The position numbers and the translations under genes were made by a program. Of a DNA stretch of 64,000 bases, positions 61,465 to 64,000 are shown piece by piece (position 1 is the first letter of the stretch; every line of letters starts with the position of its first letter). The stretch lies in NCBI RefSeq assembly GCF_014837145.1, contig NZ_JACYFS010000001.1, forward strand, positions 496,001 to 560,000. Reading direction: 5' to 3'. A model generated the notes under the pieces. The model did not search any database. It saw nothing but the letters and a program-made list of their open reading frames with translations, and was not told the origin of the DNA. The DNA comes from Chryseobacterium caseinilyticum. Its GTDB lineage: Bacteria > Bacteroidota > Bacteroidia > Flavobacteriales > Weeksellaceae.

Positions 61465-62526
61465 TTAAAACTGATAAACAATCGCATTGATATTCATTCC
61501 TGCTCCAACAGAAGCGAAAAGAACAACGTTGCCTTTTTCAATTTTGTGAGATTCCAGTTCATCCTGCATAATCATGGTAAGCAACGAAGGAATTGTGGCT
61601 ACACTGCTGTTTCCAAGCTTGCTGATGACCATCGGCATAATATCCGGTGGAGTAGGAACGCCGTACAGTTCGTAGAAACGGTTGACGATGGCTTCATCCA
61701 TTTTTTCGTTGGCTTGATGAATGATGATTTTGTTGAGCTGATCTATGGTAAAACCACTGTCATCCAGACATTTTTTCATTGCTACGGGAACGTTCAGAAG
61801 GGCAAATTCGTAGATTTTTCTGCCATCCATCTTGATGTATTTCGTATCCTGACAGCTGTCATTGTTATACGATTTTCCAAAATAAAGAAAATCTTTTTCA
61901 TTTAAAGTGTAGGATGCAGACAGGTGAGATTTAATTCCGGAATCATCGCTGTCATTGGCTTCAATGATCACTGCACCTGCGCCGTCAGCGTAGATCATGC
62001 TGTCTCTGTCGTGAATGTCAACCACTCTGGATAGAGTTTCTGCACCGATAACGAGACATCTTTTTGCAATACCTGATTTCACAAAAGCATTTGCCTGAAT
62101 CACTCCTTCAATCCAACCCGGGCAGCCAAACAGAACATCGTAGGCAACACAGAAATTATTTTCGATCTTGAGTAAATGCTTTACTCTTGAAGCCAGACTG
62201 GGAACCATATCCGACTGAATTGTGTTGTGACGCACGTCGCCAAAATTGTGGGCAAATATGATGTAATCTAAAGTTTCAGGATCTATCCCGGAATTTTCAA
62301 TAGCTTTCTGCGCTGCGATCAAACCTAAATCTGAGGTTACCTGATCACTCGTGGCGTATCTTCTTTCTTCAATACCTGTAATTTTTTTCAGCTTACTGGT
62401 AATGATGGCGTTGTCTTCTTTTAAGGTGATACCATGCTCGTTCAAAAAAACATGTTTGTCAAAAAATAAATTGGTTATGGTTTCTGAAGGGATGTAGTTG
62501 CCCACCCCAATAATTTTCCCGGTCAT
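61465..62526 (-). CDS. Beta-ketoacyl-ACP synthase III (FabH-like)
   Basis: A 353-residue thiolase-fold enzyme. The nucleophile Cys135 lies in VLFGCPGWIEG, the His in IIIHQANEK and the Asn in KLGNSSVATIPSLL, giving a full Cys-His-Asn triad. FabH enzymes start fatty acid chains from acyl-CoA and malonyl-ACP; in this branch of Flavobacteriia, branched primers or resorcinol-type pigments are alternatives. The extra N-terminal KLKKITGIEERRYA stretch is normal for the family. It has no near neighbour of lipid metabolism. Confidence 0.9.
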   Translation of the reverse strand: MTGKIIGVGNYIPSETITNLFFDKHVFLNEHGITLKEDNAIITSKLKKITGIEERRYATSDQVTSDLGLIAAQKAIENSGIDPETLDYIIFAHNFGDVRHNTIQSDMVPSLASRVKHLLKIENNFCVAYDVLFGCPGWIEGVIQANAFVKSGIAKRCLVIGAETLSRVVDIHDRDSMIYADGAGAVIIEANDSDDSGIKSHLSASYTLNEKDFLYFGKSYNNDSCQDTKYIKMDGRKIYEFALLNVPVAMKKCLDDSGFTIDQLNKIIIHQANEKMDEAIVNRFYELYGVPTPPDIMPMVISKLGNSSVATIPSLLTMIMQDELESHKIEKGNVVLFASVGAGMNINAIVYQF

Positions 62527-62964
62527 TCTAAATTCAGATTTCTAATTGTATAAAATATATAGCGCTGATTCTTATTTTTTCAAAAACGAAACCCCTTGCT
62601 GTTTACAAGAGGTAAAATAAGTAGATCAGTTCTAATTTAATTGCTCGATTAATAATGTATCAGACATGATTATAATGGTTGATATATTTTCATTAAAATC
62701 CCCTTTGACGGGGAAAATAGAAATATAAAGTATAATGATAATAAATAAATATGTGTTTTTTGTGTTTTTTATAATTCGTATTTCTAAGGATAAAGGTAAA
62801 CGAATAAAACTGAAATACACTATAAATCATCAATTATTTTCAATGTATTAACAAATCTTTAAATTGCTTACAAAGCTATTTATTGCATATAGATTTTATT
62901 GCTGAATATTTAAATAAACTTCCGGTTTTATCTGAATTTGATTTTATTTATTTTATGTCTGCGT
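62527..62964. other. AT-rich spacer with small hairpin
   Basis: A short hairpin TCCCCTTTGACGGGGA lies at 62699-62714. A minus-strand ORF at 62632-62820 is hydrophobic and AT-driven and is not taken as a gene. No other feature seen. Confidence 0.5.
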
Positions 62965-63519
62965 TCACAGCAAACTTTGTTTCAGAAGCATTTTAATTTC
63001 TTTCACTTGGTATTCTTTCACGATATAGGTTTTACACAAAATATTATTCATGTGCATTGTGAAGTTGGTCTCTCTGTGTTTTATTCCAAGTATTTCGTTC
63101 AAAGGTGGAATATAATCTGCAAAAAGCATATAAAATACCACTAAACATAGTGTGTTTCTTAAGAACGATTTAAATATTGCCGGATTATTTGCGGAATCAT
63201 CTATCACCTTTATTTTAAATACCTTTTTTCCTAATGTCGTTCCAAAAACAGTTTCAGTAACACTTCCAAATAGGATTACTGACGGAATAAGAAGTAACGC
63301 TGACAGAATCGGAGATAAACCAAATATAAAATAGAATGTAAGAAAAAACGGAATCGAATCAATCAGTTTTGCGAAAATTCTCTCACGCTCGTTGCCATCA
63401 TAGTTGGTTTTAACAGGTAAATTATATTCAAAAACATCATAAATACGGTTTCCAGCCAGATCAAAATTTTGAGTAGGCCTGTGAATCAGTTTCTTTTCCT
63501 TTAACTCTGAAACATTCAT
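62965..63519 (-). CDS. RDD family membrane protein
   Basis: A 184-residue protein with the RDD-type core: RIFAKLIDSIPFFLTFYFIFGL (with Arg and Asp), and TETVFGTTLGKKVFKIKVIDD. Three hydrophobic segments are seen. RDD proteins are of largely unknown transport or envelope function. It starts 8 bp after the tex stop on the same strand, so the two are likely co-transcribed. Confidence 0.85.
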   Translation of the reverse strand: MNVSELKEKKLIHRPTQNFDLAGNRIYDVFEYNLPVKTNYDGNERERIFAKLIDSIPFFLTFYFIFGLSPILSALLLIPSVILFGSVTETVFGTTLGKKVFKIKVIDDSANNPAIFKSFLRNTLCLVVFYMLFADYIPPLNEILGIKHRETNFTMHMNNILCKTYIVKEYQVKEIKMLLKQSLL

Positions 63520-63527
63520 TTTGATTT

Positions 63528-64000
63528 TTATAAAATCATGCTCAGCTGAATTCTTTTTCTCGCTTCATCTACCTCTGTTACGCGTACCTGAACGTGCTGA
63601 TGTAATTTCACCACCTCATTTACATCAGATACAAAGCCGTCTTTCAGTTGGGAAATATGCACAAGTCCGCTTTCTTTAATTCCGAGATCCACAAAACAAC
63701 CGAAGGCCGTGATGTTATTGACGATGCCCGGAAGAATCATTCCGGTTTTCAGGTCTGTCATTTTTTTGACGTTAGGATCAAACTCAAAAACTTTTGCTGA
63801 CTTCCGTGGATCTAAACCTGGTTTTTCAAGTTCCTTCAGAATGTCTTTAATTCCTAAAATTCCGATGTTTTCGGTAATGTACTGTTCAGGCTGAATTAAA
63901 CTGATTTTTTCTTTATTGGCGATGAGGTCATTGGTTTTTAAGCCCAAATCTTTCGCCATTTTTTCTACAATTCCATATGCTTCCGGATGTACTGCGGAAT
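63528..64000 (-). CDS. tex: Tex family RNA-binding protein, C-terminal part (partial)
   Basis: The frame is open to the window end on the minus strand (SAVHPEAYGIVEKMAKDLG at the cut), so the N-terminal Tex core is outside. The visible part has the helix-hairpin-helix region end (GIKDILKELEKPGLDPRKSA) and the S1 RNA-binding domain (LKTGMILPGIVNNITAFGCFVDLGI and GLVHISQLKDGFV). Tex is a transcription accessory protein that binds nucleic acid. The RDD gene follows 8 bp later. Confidence 0.95.
   Translation of the reverse strand, partial: SAVHPEAYGIVEKMAKDLGLKTNDLIANKEKISLIQPEQYITENIGILGIKDILKELEKPGLDPRKSAKVFEFDPNVKKMTDLKTGMILPGIVNNITAFGCFVDLGIKESGLVHISQLKDGFVSDVNEVVKLHQHVQVRVTEVDEARKRIQLSMIL

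Noticed and set aside
62632..62820. Minus-strand 62-residue hydrophobic ORF
   Set aside because: AT-rich chance composition, no promoter or conserved motif, and it lies in an otherwise gene-free spacer.

Overview
The window looks like chromosome of a Flavobacteriia bacterium close to Chryseobacterium (Weeksellaceae). Supporting signs are the AT-rich composition, SusC/SusD outer-membrane pairs, a GLPGLI-family protein, a fused E1 alpha/beta dehydrogenase, an Hc1-type histone-like protein, and many Bacteroidota-type promoters (TAnnTTTG -7 box, sometimes with TTG about 19-21 bp upstream). No transposase, integrase, phage gene, rRNA or CRISPR array was seen. The genus is inferred from gene content.

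Layout. 1-13.8 kb is a maltodextrin/starch utilisation locus: SusC (5' end cut by the window), SusD, SusE, a GH97 alpha-glucosidase, an SBF-like transporter, an M14-like deacylase, a GH13 amylase, an NTF2-like secreted protein and an SLC45-like sugar transporter. 14-15.7 kb holds a pirin and an FMN reductase. 15.7-22.8 kb is a purine block (purM, purN, purH, purD, guaA) with structured intergenic DNA, two copies of an interspersed palindromic element and a possible 24-codon gene. 23-40.6 kb is mostly housekeeping: GLPGLI protein, aldo/keto reductase, thioredoxin-like protein, deoxyinosine glycosylase, queA, a four-helix-bundle cassette, rlmN, polyprenyl synthase, a TPR-HTH regulator, E1 dehydrogenase and an amino acid permease. 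40.8-45.8 kb has a large TPR protein, an outer-membrane barrel and tRNA-Arg.

46-64 kb is more accessory: an aldo/keto reductase-AraC operon with a clear direct-repeat operator, a 21-bp tandem repeat array, a frameshifted papain-like peptidase, a frameshifted lipoprotein, the histone-like gene, a tight three-gene operon (alpha/beta hydrolase, caspase-like peptidase, unknown 485-residue protein), two tandem paralogues with carboxypeptidase-regulatory-like domains, a FabH-like synthase, an RDD membrane protein and the C-terminal end of Tex.

In the sugar locus, SusCDE would capture and import oligosaccharides at the outer membrane, GH13 and GH97 would cut them to glucose or maltose, and the SLC45-like carrier would move products across the inner membrane. 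The purine genes cover the GAR synthetase, GAR transformylase, AIR synthetase, AICAR transformylase/IMP cyclohydrolase and GMP synthetase steps. The strongest candidate for an undescribed system is the hydrolase-caspase-485 aa operon at 54.7-58.7 kb. Four genes carry a single-base frameshift, three of them within 49.6-53.9 kb and at A/T homopolymers. These may be real decay, phase variation or indel errors in the sequence.
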